From Lanius collurio (Eukaryota > Chordata > Aves > Passeriformes > Laniidae), in NCBI GenBank assembly GCA_020086605.1, contig JACBWW010000008.1, positions 17,200,753-17,264,752 of the forward strand: a stretch of DNA of 64,000 nt, in the 5' to 3' direction. Made by a program: the position numbers and the translations under genes. Of the stretch, positions 11,853 through 25,857 are shown piece after piece; the stretch's first letter is position 1; every line of letters begins with the position of its first letter. The notes beneath the pieces were generated by a model. That model saw only the letters and a list, made by a program, of their open reading frames with translations. It did not search any database and was not told where the DNA came from.

Positions 11853-14800
11853 ATTTTTATTTTCCTGGACATAGCAGAAATCTCATATGAGTCCTAAAAA
11901 CACTTAGTTGATTATCTCTTTTGATATGCCCTCCTCAGCTTTTGCCACACAAATAGACAATTTAGCTTTAGTTTACAATGTGAGAGAAAAGAAATATTTC
12001 AGAATTGCAACAGTAGCCATAATCTGAAATTATCAGCTTTTAACAATTTATACAACAAATATAGAGTGGCTTTAATCCAGTAATAATTACTGATATCACA
12101 AGAGGAAAATATCAGCATTATAAAGAAAAATGGTATGACTTTACTTTACATGACTTGCAATTTTAGCAAGTTGCCCAAGGTACTGAACACTCCACAGGCT
12201 GACCCTTAGCAACAGAGATGTTCTTGAAGAGATACGGATTTTGGTTAAAAAAAAAACAAAACAAAGAAGAATGTCATCAGAGAACCCTCAGAAAAAGAAG
12301 AACACTGAACTGGGCACAAAATGAGTCAGCACTCTCCAATGTTAAAATATCAATTAACAAATATCAAGATGTCAGTAAATCCATTTCTATGTTACGAATA
12401 GATGTAGCCAAGCTCGCTCAAACCTGTCCTTCCTGAGAGAGAGTGGGGACTCTGGTAATTAGTTTTGAAATAAAGTTTTATTTTTATCCACTGCATGTCA
12501 ATAGGAATTCAAGTTAAGCCTCACACAATTAAAGCAATATAACACTGCACAAGTTATTGAATTTGTGCAGGAATACTTAATAGTCTGTATATTACAGTGT
12601 AGAAAGGATGCAATGTATCATATCATTCCAAAGTACCAGCAAATTTTAAAGGACATTATTTCTGCAAATAGAAAGTATTACTATTTTTTTAACTACTGAA
12701 AGAAAAAGAATTCTGTCTGTGTGTATATGTGTTATAAAGTATATTTCTATATAAACATAACTGTAATGTTTTTGTGCACTATTTTTCATAAACTAGATCC
12801 TGACAGAATTCTGTTCTAGGAAATCTCAGTGGATTCCCCTGAATAATTCTGGTCTTCTCTGTGCATACAAAATTCTGCAATGTGGAAACCCTCCCTCCTT
12901 TCTATAAAAGAGTAGGATCTGAAGCACTTAAGTTTAAAGACAAGATTCATTAATATGATAGTGAAGTTTATTCAGGGTGGAGAGTGTGAGTAGATCAGTT
13001 AGAAGGATTTATGAAACTAATAATGTTCAGCTGCTCAGTTTAAATTGTATTGTGCTATGGACTAGCACAAAATTTCTGGTACATATTGAAATAAATTTCT
13101 TAGATTAGAAGAAATTAAAAAGCTGCTGCTGTGACGCAGAATTAAAAAATAAAAATGGTAACTCAAGAAACAGTGTATAAAAATTCAACTAGAAAGTAAA
13201 ATTGTAGGCAATAAAGATGTAGAGGTAGTAAACACTTTGCCTTATTTTCAGTCTGATATTCTCCATGCAATGAAGAACAGTACAAGGGCAAGTGCTGAAG
13301 GGCTACAGAGTACTGAGGTAGGAATAGTTAGATATCACACTGTAGTCACATCAATCACAACAAAATTTCACAGATCAAGGAGAACTATTCAGAAGATTTG
13401 GTCTATTTACTCTTCAAGTCTAAACTAAATCAGTTTGCTGAATTGTAAGTGAAAATTTGAAATGATAGATTTTTGAAGTGCTCAAACTTGATGTGACAAG
13501 AACATACAGATGTAGAAAAGATTTAGAGATTGTGTTGTTGAGTCACTGGAGGTGCTCAGGGTGTGATATACTTTTACACATGAGACAGGATATGTGCTTA
13601 TCCATAGAGACCTCCTGTGCTAACATTAATATCCCTCTATCACTTGGTACCCAGGCTGGAGCCAAATCTTCACCTTCTCTTCCACTCCCCTGAAGACTCC
13701 AGGAGACAGTTTCTGCCTTCCTCATGGAAGGGAGAGTGGGAGAGCTAAGACTGTTTTGTAGGTAGTCTGTCCCACAGAGCCTCCAGATCAAGCTGTGGGC
13801 AGAACACAAGGTTTCCTTCTAAACATCTCAGTCACAAGGGCATGGGATTCTCTTTGGGATCTCAGTATTGAGCCCACAAGCCTCTTGAGTCCAGTCTAAA
13901 CAAAAGTCTCTATGACGGCAGAGGTGGGAACAGCACTGACACACATGAGCCATGGGAAGGAGTAACACCATCACAGGAATGGATCCCAGGCTGATCAAAA
14001 AGTTCACACAGACAGAAATTGACTTTTGGTTGTAAGAGAGTAACTCTACACCAAGCCAGATGTGAGCCTCACATGTTTAGCAATTTATACCTTCTGTAGC
14101 TGTTGAGCAAGTATGAGAACACACCCTCTCCAGGCAAAGTTTTTGCCTTTGTGTGTATGTACACTGCATAAAAAAACCAAGCGTGGTTTTTCTAGAAGTT
14201 CTTGCAGTTATTTTAAAAATTTAAAATATGAACATGTTGCTTTGTTTGTTCTAGGTCATGAGAGAATGAGAATACCAGAAAGTTACTGCCTTATTTTACC
14301 TTTGACTGAAAATGTAGGAAACAAAGAAATGTCATCATCCAAAAAGGATATTTAAACAGCATGGTGACCACAAGCAGTCAGTAATATGTGTCAATCAATT
14401 TTTTTTATAATTTAATATGCCTATTAGTTTTATATGCTATGTTCATTTTCATAAATGTACCTTTTTCTGCCTATATAATATTAAAGATATTTTTCCTGCA
14501 GTTCTTGCAGTAATTTTAACAATTTTCAGTGCATTTTAATGGATCTCCAACACAAACCAAATGTAAGCAGACATATTCATAAATATATTCATAAATAAAC
14601 CACTAATAATCTGAAAAATATTCAATTTCTCATTTCAAACACAATCAAGCTGTGAAATTTTAAAATTTTAATAAATATTTGTTGAAGTAAATATATAATG
14701 ATTCTGTATAACCTTGTGCCTACCAAAAATTACTGCAGTTATTATAAAGTATAAAATGATTCTGTATGAAATGATGGTTACAAAAATTACTGTGGTTATT

Positions 14801-16102
14801 ATAAAGGCAGTATTTAACTTGAAATCAATACATCTTTATAGCTATCAATCAAGTTTTGTAAGCAAACACTTAAACGACAAAATGCAAAGCAAGATTGAAA
14901 TTGATGTTGCTGATGTAAATCAGTCAAAGACAGACAAAATCCTTTTGGCAGCGTTACGCAGCAATCACTTGTGTAACTCCCTCTGAGTCTTTCTGCAAGA
15001 TGAAGCATTTGGTGCTGATTTTCAGTGCTCAGTCATCTCTCCAGAAAGCACTTAAGAGCAGCAATTGGCTTTGCAGTTATTTCCGTCACTGTCTTTCAAA
15101 GTGATCTTAATGGACCACATGTTCTCAGTAAAGGGCTTATTTCCCTTCAGAATTCCTCTGCATACCGAGGAAGGATTACCCTGTCACATCACTGGGAATT
15201 ATAACAAAGTCTCAAAGGCAATCAAAGCCCAGATGTCTCCAGCATTTTCTTCCACACCCAAGAGACAAGGCCATATCAGCCAGATTACCCTAAAGGGACT
15301 CGCAGTGGAGCAGCATTGCTCACAGAGTCCCTTAGTCCCAGGTACAGAGCAGTACCACAGTTAGAGCTCTGCTATCTGCCAAATATCACCCTGAAGGATA
15401 TATTTGGACAGTTCAGTGACAGCTGTCCCCACTTGAATATGAGAAGTAGCATGTTCCTCACCAAACATTTTTTTTGTTGTTTTTGCCATAAAATGTGTTG
15501 ATTTTCCACATAGTTTTCTGCAGCCTTTCTTGCTTGCCTTGGCCTTATATGTAGCTTGGCATCTTCCCTCTTCTCCAAAACTTCCCAAAAAGAAACAAGA
15601 GCCTACCCTAACCAAAGCAAGCCCCGTAGCGATCCAGCTACAAGATCACGTCTGCAAAATGCCATATCGTTTCTAGTGGTTGTAGAACTTCCCAGTAAGA
15701 AACTGTGTGTAGAGGAAATCTTGATTACTGTCTTATTTTCTAACTTCAACTTATCAGCAACTTAACTCTTTTCCAGAGTTTAGAGAGCAAATGTATATAT
15801 TTAATCACCATTCATGTTTATTCAGTTGATAATTTCCTGATGTATGATAATTTTGATTATGTTAATGACAGCTGTAACTTGCATAATGTGCCTGAATTAC
15901 GAAAATCTGTTTATATATATACGTACTTTCCATAAATTATACTCCCCAAGAGTGGGAATACTGGTCTAATGCAAATATATCTCACAGGGGTGTTATCTGC
16001 ATATGTTAGAGTCAGAGTCTTGATATAAGTCTTTTAGAAACCCTGGGGACCAGATCCTCACAGGTTGATCCACTCACGTGAACTCCTGCCCTACTAATGC
16101 CA
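11853..16102. other. AT-rich non-coding sequence
   Basis: No gene is recognised. The only structure I can support is the short tandem duplication at 14700-14807. Frames of 60-99 codons near 13.5, 14.7 and 15.1-15.6 kb overlap on both strands and match nothing. Confidence 0.55.
14700..14807. repeat. Two-copy tandem duplication, period about 58 bp
   Basis: GATTCTGTAT...CAAAAATTACTGCAGTTATT recurs 58 bp later as GATTCTGTAT...CAAAAATTACTGTGGTTATT. The copies differ at several sites, so this is an old local duplication. Confidence 0.75.
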
Positions 16103-16960
16103 TGTTGGGGTTTTGGGAGTTCCCTTTTCTCTTGAGGAATTTTCTCCCATATATGTTACCGAGACAACAAATTGCTGGGTACTTGGGAGAAACTAAAGAA
16201 CTGGCCACGGAGGGGAGGAGCCCATCTTGGGCTACTGTCCTCACCTGGGTGTGTGCCCAGGACTCGGGACTTGGTGTGGAGACGGGGAGAGACCCCTCTC
16301 GTCAGCACTGCGGGTTTCCTGCTGTTTTTCCTTCTGGCTGGAGAAACCCTGGGATCCAAACCTGTCCTTCCCTGCCTCGCTGGGAGCTGAGCTGCAGACC
16401 CTGCTGCCTCAGCCTTCGCTGCTCTGCAGCCCTGCCCGTCCTGCCTGCCGAGACCTCCGGGGATTTCCTACCACAGCTCCACAGCTCGATACATCTCGCC
16501 TGCCACCCGGAATTTGTGCTCCTGCTGCTGCTCCAGCCTGCCTGGACAGGAGAGCCCGGACAGATCCCAGGATCAGCTGCCCAGGGAGGTTTGTGAAGCC
16601 TTTCCCCCATCCCTTCCCGGATCCCAGGCTGCCATCACTGCGTGCTCCCCGAGCTCGCTCCGGAGCGCCCCCTGCAGCCGCGGGGGAACCATCGCACCTG
16701 CCCTGCTCACCGGGAGCCGCCAGCGCCCCTGCCGGCTGTGACTGGAACTGCACCAGAGGGGAAAGGGCCTGACAGCCGAGAGAGGCTGCGCTGGGTTTGT
16801 GGTTCTGTTTGCTGTCACCACTGTAGTTATTGTTGTTTGTTTGCCTGTTTATATATCTGTATTTTAGTAAAGAACTGTTATTCCTATTCTTTATATCTTT
16901 GCCTGAAAGCCGCCAAAGGCCACTTTCCATGCTGAGGAGGCTCCAGTCCCTGATAGGCAA
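16103..16960 (+). mobile_element. GC-rich ERV LTR
   Basis: It begins TGTTGGGGTTTTGGGAG and continues through a segment I recognise from an abundant passerine LTR: the CTGGAGAAACCCTGGGATCC block, a very GC-rich middle, and a 3' part with TTTAGTAAAGAACTGTTATT followed by TATCTTTGCCTGA. The polyadenylation signal is the variant AGTAAA at 16866-16871. After about 16910 the match is patchy, so the 3' end is probably deleted and the right edge is approximate. Long open frames here (172 and 181 codons plus, up to 360 codons minus) arise from GC-rich composition and overlap each other on both strands. Confidence 0.7.
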
Positions 16961-19095
16961 TGGGAAGAGGGAAGCAGCAGTTGCAGCAAACATGCTTGTG
17001 TGAAGTTGCACAAGCAAAGCCCAATGGAAATCTTGAGAAAAGTACGCAGGCATGGGAAGGGTGCACTGGATTTCAGGGGAGGAAGATACACTGCAGAGAG
17101 GTTCCAGAGCATGCACGTCGCCTGGGTTCAGATGCTTGCCTGCTGGGCATCCCAGCAGAATGCATCCTCTGGAGCAGTCAGAACCTGGAGCCATGCAGGG
17201 AATAGCCAAATCACCCTCCTGAGAGTAGCTTTGCAGTCCTTGATAGGGTCTGAGAAAGAGAAAACACTTGGGTCTTTCATGAAGAATGAGAGAAAACTCC
17301 TGTTGGGCTTGACAAAAACTTTTTTGCAATTTTAAATTAAATACTTTGTTACTTGTTTCAGGCTTCATAATCAAACGGGTCTTGTTTTTCCTTTCCCCCC
17401 CCCCCCCCTTTTTTTTTTCTTCTTTACTTTTTTTCCTTTTTTGTCTGTATGTAAAACCATGTTCCAGTTTTTCCCACAAATTTGAAAACATTTATGGTAT
17501 CCCACCACTTCTAATTTGGTACATAAAATTTTCAGAATCAATTGCCCAGCCCAAGTGGCGACAGGCAGGGAAAAAAAATTCTTTAGCAATGGTAGGGATG
17601 TTAACATTGAGGGTCTGGAAAAAAAGTTTAAAAAGTGAAAAAAGTCTTGATGCTATGCTCCTTTGTGAGGATATTTGCAGACAGCAAAATGCAGAAATGG
17701 CTGCAATAGCACCTGTCTTTACTTGGCACAGGTACTGATGGCAGTGAAGACCTCGCACAGAGTTTTTGCTTCTACTGGCAGACACTCCCACCTTCTGTAT
17801 ATTTGCTCTCCTGTCACAGGTGTTGCATGGCTTTATTGGCTATTACTCACCCCAAGCGCTGTTTCTTCAGAGATGTTCTTTCACCCAAACTAAGCACAAG
17901 CTAGCTATCATGATACAGATAGCTTTATGTGCCATTGACCCATCACTCCTGCCTCAGTACTGGAATCACTTACCTGACTTACTTCTGTCTCCCAAGGGTA
18001 TTTTGACAATTAATTATTTTGAATTTGCAAACATTTTCACCCTCATTTTTTTTTATCATTTATGATGGAATTGCGTATATATCTGAGAATGGTGCAATGC
18101 CTGTAAAACCCATCAATGCTCTGAATTCTGATTACTCAATAATATGCTTACACTACAGCTATTAAAAACCTAATTTTCTGAAGCAGAGGGCTTGCTGTTG
18201 CAAAGCTGAAATAGGAATTTGAAAAACATTCACACAAATTGTCACAGTGTTTAGATAGCTGATGACCAGGCTGTTTGCTACATATATTTTAACAGCAGTG
18301 TTCTTCAGCAAGCAAACTCAACGAGCCAGAGACCTGCAAACTCTTCCCTTTCAGTAGGAGGAAACTGTGCACGCTCATGTTGCAGCACCAGTAAGCTTAC
18401 TTTACATCCCCTCACAAAAATATAAGATCCAGGTCCAATAGCACTTACCACTTTGGACTACCATGTTGCATCCATTGAGTCTCCTGATTCCTGAACCCTT
18501 CAAATGCCCTGATAGGCAAGCTGTGAGATGCAGAGCCCTTCTGCCAGCAGAGCCAGTTTTCTGGAAGAACAAAATAGCATTTCTGAGCACCAGCCTTCCA
18601 GAAGAGGCAAAACAAATGATATCTACACTTAGAGATCTACTCCAGCTCCCTTTTGTTGTTTGCAAAACACTTCCATTAAAAAGGATGAGAGGAATATTGA
18701 AGAGGAATATAGAAAAATTAAATATTTTAGCTGCTTAACTTATATTATTATAATTAATCATTATTTAATATAGTTTTATATCATGTTAGCAGTCTGCAGC
18801 CTTTGTCACGAACAGTTGTTCATTATACTAATCACTGTACCCCCAAGGGCTGAAGGAGTTGCCATTTGAATGAGAGTGCTGTAGGGGAAAAGGAGGCTGT
18901 AGTGGAAAAAGTGGAAAATGGTGGTACTATCAATGCTGGAGAAGTTACCACAGTCCATTTGGTATCTGATAACTGAAAAAGTGAATTATATGGAATATGC
19001 AGCCATATACAAACAACATGTTCTGCGTTGCAAACCACACATTCCAACACAGTTCTCCTGCAGCTGGCTTTTACCAGAAGCTACTGAAGGCAGAG
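16961..19095. other. Non-coding sequence with a C/T homopolymer
   Basis: At 17395-17418 there is a run of 14 C followed by 10 T. No gene or other element is recognised. Confidence 0.5.
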
Positions 19096-19305
19096 TGTTG
19101 TAACGGTGAATGGTTACAACATGTATAAGACCGTGACGAATGTAGGAAGAAAATATGAAGTGATATTTTTATAGATGTTCAGATATGTTTTATTCCTCCA
19201 CCTGCATGGCTGGAGTTCCCAGGCAGACTCGCAAGTCACGGAACCCCCCTCTCTCTTCCTGGGCCCGGGCACCCAAACCAACTGTGACATGCGGACTTCT
19301 TCTGG
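19096..19305 (-). mobile_element. Family C LTR, fragment
   Basis: Homologous to the LTR at 32195-32552. Both share the terminal TGTTGTAA hairpin, the block GATGTTCAGA...TTTATTCCTCCA...CATGG...TGGAGTTCCCAGGCAGAC and a GGGCCC-GGGCAC segment. The AATAAA on the minus strand lies at plus 19189-19194. The copy is shorter than its partner because much of U3 is missing, and the right edge (a GGTAACA near 19305) is a guess. No primer-binding site or internal region adjoins it, so it is solo or truncated. Confidence 0.72.
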
Positions 19306-20251
19306 TAACAGCAATGTTTGATGCTTCACATAAAGGCACAAAAAACTCATTCTGGAGGGCAGATCCTCAGCCAAAAAACACTGGGTGTTCTTTCCAGCAC
19401 TGATGGCACATATAAATAATTATATAGAGCTGGTGTTTCCAACTTTATCCAGCATTTCTTAAGAGCCTATAATTTTTTAAAAGGTAAAATGACAAGTGCC
19501 AAGACAGTATCATTCTTTTAGACTTTCTCCAGCCACAAAGACTAAGTTATGGAATAGAGGTGAGCTACTACAACTGTGCAAGGAATATTTCTTGGGAACA
19601 CTCTGTGGCATCTGAATACCTATCAAAGACAGACCTCCTAGATAATGAGGCGACAGAAATACAGTTCTTATGATTCTAGTAACTAGAAAAAGAAGCAGAA
19701 TTTCAGTGTTCTGTATTTCTGATGATACAGAACTGAAAAGAATAACTCTAAAGTGCTAGTGTGTTTTCTTAGTGCCATGATAATTGCGTTACCCCAAAAA
19801 ATCACTTTACTTTGACCATAATTTTCTATGCAATTTTGCATTTTGCTGATAATAGAGATTCATATATAATAGAGACTGATATTAACTGAAGGGAAATGTC
19901 ATGCCTTTCATTGCCACTCTTGACATCAGAATAGAAAGGGAGAACAGCATTGTGACAGGGAATTTGAACATGCTGGGTACCAGGTTCACAAATCTGAGGT
20001 ATATTGTTCAGAGTTTGCCGAATTATTTCAGATCTAATGCCTTGCTTCTTTTCACAATGTCCTATAAAATTCTAGCCAATTCAAAAACTATTAATTATTC
20101 CTCAACAATGAGGTAAGAATCACTTCAGGAGGTTAAAAATCATTATTATGCTATTTAAACTTAGATAGGTGGCCTATGGGAACCTTTTGGATCACACATT
20201 TGATTGAAAATTGCTATGATCAGCTCTTAACCACTTGAGACTTGTCTGTCC

Positions 20252-20602
20252 ATGCTGTGGACAGGCACCCACTACAGACACATCATGCAAACTGAAGCCA
20301 GGCATGTTACCATTTCAAGTACAGTACAGAAGCTGCCTTGCCTCCAGAGCCATCTTCTGAAATGCCACAAGAGGAGGCACAATGGAGAAGGGTGTTCACA
20401 GCAAGGAATCAGTGAGGAGAACAAGGGGCCTTTGGTACAAGCCAGGCCAGACTCAGGTCCAAGGAGGAGCTTGGCTAATAAGCGAGTGAAGAGAGGGGTG
20501 ACTGCCCACAGACTGGTGGAGAGGATGGCAGAGATTATCAGACCCAGTAGGAAAAGGACACAGAGAGGACATGAGTGCTGCAGAGAACAGCCCAAAACTT
20601 AA
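20252..20602 (+). other. Unassigned open frame, 116 codons
   Basis: I do not recognise it. The predicted product is basic in its C-terminal half, with many Arg and Lys residues, contains scattered Cys and His that form no zinc-finger spacing I know, and has no signal peptide or membrane segment. The antisense strand is open over nearly the same span (107 codons, 20272-20595), which is typical of local composition rather than of coding. Local sequence is somewhat richer in G and A than its surroundings. Most likely non-coding. Confidence 0.15.
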
Positions 20603-21512
20603 GCCAGCTAAAGGTTTAGTCTTTATCCTGAGTTTTGGTATAGTGACTGCTATAATGAAGTGCTAGGGATTTCAGACCATTTCCAGTGTATTTCTACATG
20701 ACTAAATCCAAGGAGAGTTTACCTGACTTTTAAAAACACAATAGCAAATGAAAATTGTTCCCTCATTAAGAGAACAGTAATAAATAGGAATCCCTGCAGA
20801 ACACCTTGTCTAGATAAACCAAACAATAATCAAACACCTTAAACCACCCACCCCAATGTGCACAGCCTTTAATTTAACCCGTTGAGACTGACTGAATTTG
20901 TGCTTATGCCCTTGCCGAGAGAGTGGAAACTGACTGCTGCAAGAAAACCAATTAGAAAGATGACATAAAATCCAGCCTTTCATTTCCTGGAGAGTAATGT
21001 AGACTAATGCAGAGTGGAAAAAAATCACAGGTGGAATAATTCTGTTGTCACTCATAGCAGAAGGAAAAAAGCAAAACAATTAAAAATTATATTTAGAGGA
21101 AAATCAGAAGAAAATCCTCCACTTTCTCCCACAGTAAAGTATGCCAACAGCAATAAAAATAATACTTATAAACACTTCATGCATCTTTTGGATGCCACCC
21201 CTTCTCCTCTTTATCAATAACTGGTTTGACACTGGCACTCAGAATTTTCCATCAATCTGTCTACAGACAGGCAGTTCTTTTGTCCTCAACTCTGCAATCC
21301 TCCCTGTTTGTTCATTTGCACTGAGGGAATCCTATAGTCTCTTTTCCCATTCCTCTGCAGTGGGCTATTGTTTTAATTCTGGAAAGGAAAACCTGTCAGA
21401 ATCAGTACAAAATGGAGAGATGTCAGGTGGCAAAATCATAAGGAATATGGGGTAAGGGAAAGCTAAAATATTTAAAGTGTGTTAAACACTTAGCAGCCCA
21501 CTGGCAGCTGCT

Positions 21513-21570
21513 TAAAAAAAACAAACAAACAAACAAACAAAAACCAAACAAACAAAACAATAAAACAACA
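21513..21570. repeat. CAAA microsatellite
   Basis: An A-run leads into repeated ACAA units with a few interruptions, about 55 bp in all. Confidence 0.9.
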
Positions 21571-22767
21571 GATTAGTCTATTGCTTAAAAGATGTTTTAG
21601 ACTGGAACATGAATTGAATATAACTTATTTTCTCTTATCTGAAGCAAAAAAGTTTATGATCCCCAGGGTGGATCAGTTATAAATGAACCGGCTTCAACAC
21701 TTGCTCATCAAAAACTGCAGAGATCATCATGCAAAAACCCTCTAGGTATTATCAATTAAGCAATGAAACTCAGAAAAATAAGAAGATCAGTGGGTCACAG
21801 AAGAAGTGAGGTTCTTTTTGAAAAACTGAGATTTCTCAAGTATGTTTCATGGGAAGATTTTTTTTAGACTGAGAGGGAAGTAATGCCAGAAGAGGTAATC
21901 ATTCAGCAGCATAAGATAGCAGGTAAGCTGGCTCTTTCTGTACAGAAAGCCTCCATTTACAGTCTGATGATGTGCCATAAAACAGTGTTCTTGTTTTTCA
22001 GCCAACCTTTCTCCCAAGATAAGTACCAAGTTGGAGACATCCTCTTAACTTTTCTGAGTTACTCTTACTTTGAGACCAAGACCAGAGTGCCACTTGAAAA
22101 TATTTCTGAAGATTAAAGTGAAATTAAAAAATTCTGTGGGTGATCATAGTGTCTTGACCAATTTGAATTATTTTATTGAAAAAGAGCCTGGAAATATGAA
22201 CAGGACAAAAGGTGATTCCTTTCCTTCTATTTTAAAAATGGTATCAAAGGGATTTCAGAGAAAACAATTACCGAAAAATAGATGTTCAAATTTGGAAATG
22301 TTCCACTTGTTTAATGTAAAAATTAACCACTACTTAGATGTTTCTAGGTCTATTTGAGCTAAAGATCACAGCAAAGAGCACAGTGCTAGCTATTTTCAAT
22401 AGGCAGAAAGGAAGCAAAGATTTTTTCCATTTAATTCATCATTTATAACTTGTTTCAGAGATTCCACAAAGAAATGTGTTCTGGCCATCTGAGAAGTGGA
22501 GAAGAGCAGTCCCTGCATGCCAGACTCTGTTACTGACTTTGTAACATAGTATATCACAAGCTACAATGACTTTTGGCCTTGGCAGAAAATAAGAAATGGA
22601 GTCTTAGGTCTGCCTTTTTAGTTTCTCTCTACTCACAAATTGTGGGTGTGTTTTATTCAACTTCAGTGCTGGTGCCACAAAAACCTTGTCCTTGCTCTTG
22701 TCAGCTGTTGTGTGTACAAAGCTGAACACCTCTGACACTGCTGCAGTGACCCAAACCCTAGCAAAGC

Positions 22768-23097
22768 TCACCATGTCAGAGCAGGAAAAAGTAGTAACAA
22801 GAAAATAAAAAGGTCTCCTCCAAAACAGAAGAGACAGGACCTGGTCTCTTCTGCAGTGTCTAGCCCAGGGACTTGGTAGCTGCTCAGAGACAGAGTGGTG
22901 GCAGAGCTATTCAGTCCCAGGAGCTGAAGCCAAGACACTAAGCAATGGCAGTCCCCTACATACCTTTTGTATGGCATTTCCCATTGAGAAACCAGACATG
23001 GGAATTCCACTGGCTGATTCTTCGTTTCAGATGTAAGTCTAAAAGCAGAGGGGGCAAGGGGTAAGGGGCTGAATAGGCAGGCAGAGGAGGTTTCCAA
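22768..23097 (-). other. Unassigned open frame, 109 codons
   Basis: I do not recognise it. The product would be Leu- and Ser-rich with a hydrophobic C-terminal run (FIFLLLLFPAL). There is no clear domain, no supporting splice or promoter context, and the neighbouring sequence is non-coding. Probably chance. Confidence 0.12.
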
Positions 23098-23254
23098 ACC
23101 CTCCTGTATTTCACAGAAAAGTGTCTCCTGTCCCTGGTGTTCGTGTGCTTTTTTTCATGTCCCTTTTCAACATCTTTTTGCCAAACCAGCCTGTCAGACC
23201 TCTAGTTTCTAACTTGTCTCAGATAAGCCAGTTTTTGAAACAGGGTGACAGAAA

Positions 23255-23320
23255 AGAATTAAAATGCAGAGCCAGAAGGGACTTTAAGTCCTATCCTGTC
23301 CATCCTCTGTAAGAGTAAAG
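23255..23320 (-). repeat. Possible old CR1-type 3' fragment
   Basis: AGAGCCAGAAGGGACTTTAA followed by CCATCCTCTG on the plus strand resembles the reverse complement of an ancient CR1 3' end. Only about 65 bp with mismatches, so this is tentative. Confidence 0.3.
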
Positions 23321-25390
23321 AGTAAATTGCAGCCAAGCCACCTCAGAGCAATGCTTTTTTGCTGTGATTTCTCTGTATGGCTTGTTCTAGTGCACTCTTT
23401 CTTGGTAGCAGGAATCTTTTTCTTAACAATTCTTTTATTCCCCAGATAAGCTCTGTTTTTTCTTGTACTATCCCACCAGAAACAGTCATTCTTTTCTTCT
23501 ATAATAAACGTTCATAAATCAGAAAACAAAAAAAAAGGTCTCATAGGTTTATTTATTCAGCTTTTCTCCAGAGACAACTTTTCCTACCATGTGTTGTTTT
23601 TTCTCAAACTGTCTCTATTTGCCCATATTTTTCTTTGAGTATACTCCTCAAAACTCAGGAAACTTTTTGAAATAAGTCTTTTCTGTTTCCAAGATTATGT
23701 TAAGTGAGCTGCTCCATACATACTTTCCTGCTGAACTCCTGCCAATAACTCCAGTTATTCCCAGTTCTATACCTGAAAAGTAATTTTTTTTTCTGTCAGT
23801 TGCAGTTGTCCTCTCTGGATTTCATCTTCTTCATGTCATCTCTCCAGATTATGAAGCTTATATGTCATCTAGCCCTGTTCCCTGTTCTTCTTCAGAAAGA
23901 TGCTTGCTTTGGTGTCAGCTTGCAAATCACTCTCTGGACATAAATCAGGACAGATAACCTGTGGTGCCCACTTGAATTCTCCTGTAGACAGCTTTCTTCA
24001 AGTATTTTCCCTGTTAACTTGTGAAGTCATTCATACTGAGTTACCTTTTGCACCTATTTTTCAAGTCACTCTTTGTTACAATGTCATATGAGACAGTATG
24101 CAGAGCCTCTCCAATGCCTGCTTCTGCCCATCTAGTACTGTAACACTGGTGGGCAGTGAACAACCTGCACTGGCTTTCATCTTCAATTTATTGGCACCGA
24201 AGTTCTCTTGAAATGATTGAAAGTACTGGAACAAACATCATACTGCATACTGAAAGCAAGCAGTCTGACTGTCATCCTTCTATTAGTGCTATGGACTCTC
24301 AAATGCCAACAAACACATAGCAAAAAAATTGTACTACATTACTCTGTAATGTGACAGTTCAAAGGTGCTATGCACAAACTATGAGTCAGATTTGAGTTTA
24401 TCAATTCTATGCCTAAACCAGCAATGCAATAACACACACAGTGCTGAAAAGAAGCTACAGAACAAAAAAAAATCAGTTTCCCGAAAAGATCCTAATTTCT
24501 GTGAATCACCACAGCCAATGAAGCTTTCAGAGGAAACATACTGAGTTTGACAGAAAGGAATTTCCTTCAAGCAGAGTAAAAATCACTACAAATTAGTGGT
24601 TTCATTAGAAAAAGGGAATTCAGAAAAATGGAGGAAGATGATTACTGAACATGTAAATAATGTTGGGGAAAAAGAAAACAAAAACAAACCAGAGAATTGG
24701 AAGAGGGTAGCATCCAAGGTATCTGTAGAGAAGAGTGCCCACAGTTGCTCAACATCCGTGACACTGTCTGGGCTCTGTGAAGTCCAAGCTGCAAAGTTAA
24801 CATGTACTTTAAAAAATATTAATGGCAATTAAATGTTCTGAACAAGGCAAATATAGCAAGTTCATGGGGTTTTGTGTCATATAGAGCATTCAAACTTCTA
24901 TCACTTTTGAAACAGTACTACATCAGTTCCATTTCTTCCCATTTTTCTACAATGTGATGACATCTACCAAGTTCTTATAGCTTACTCTCCTCAGGCTCTC
25001 AATTAAGGATGTACAGCAAATCAAACCTTCTCTGCTGGCCTTCAGTTCTTTTGTGTTTTACACATAGACATGCATGATTTTGGATAAAGAGTCAGACATC
25101 TTCCTCCTTACTGAATGCATAATGAACACCTAAACTGGGGGTTAGCTGAATTACAATAAACTAAAACATCCATTACCTAGTTGCTCTTTTTTTTTAATGG
25201 TTCAGACAAATTCAGTGATCTTGTTATCTGGTAACTATAAAATTTTGTATTTTCGTTCTAAGAGATGAGGTACACCAGGTCACATTCAGTCTGCAGCTGC
25301 CCCAAAATACAAGCAGTGTCTCTGGTATCTTCGAGTTCATCAAAGCAGCACTTTTAGAGCAAGAAACACTTCAGTGATATTACAGGGTAC

Positions 25391-25450
25391 GTGACCAGAA
25401 GTTCAGGGACATACAAAGTTGTGCCCAGAAGTTCAGGGACATACATGAAC
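25391..25450. repeat. Two-copy tandem duplication, period 30 bp
   Basis: CCAGAAGTTCAGGGACATAC occurs twice, exactly 30 bp apart. The near-identical copies suggest a recent slippage or duplication event. Confidence 0.88.
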
Positions 25451-25796
25451 CAGATCAGTTTTCTACATGAAGATGTTGTTCCATGAGAGAAAGACAAGCA
25501 AGGTGGAAGAAAGAGATAAGGTAACAAGAGCAACTAATACAGGAATCCTCCTAGCTGAGCAAATGCAGGAAACTCCATGATTTTCTGTGGGTAGAATTGA
25601 GTTAAATTAAATTATTATATTGGTATAAAAAGAGCTGGAGGATGGCAGAACAGCCATTTGTACAAGGTAATGCAACATAGGTGAAAACTTATTCCATAAT
25701 GTGAGAAGAGGCAGGATGGACAAGGAAATCATACAGCTATTTGCATGGTGCACATGCAGTTAACCCACAGATACATGACTGCAGAGCATTTATATA

Positions 25797-25857
25797 CATG
25801 TGTATGTACTGTGTGTGTTTGTGTTATATATATGTATATATGTGTATATATTTGTAC
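25797..25857. repeat. TG/TA microsatellite
   Basis: Alternating TG and TA dinucleotides, interrupted, for about 60 bp. Confidence 0.85.

Noticed and set aside
16409..17491. 360-codon minus-strand open frame, the longest in the window
   Set aside because: It is antisense to a GC-rich LTR and continues past it through low-complexity KKKKGGGG sequence encoded by a homopolymer run. There is no domain, and competing frames on the plus strand are equally long.
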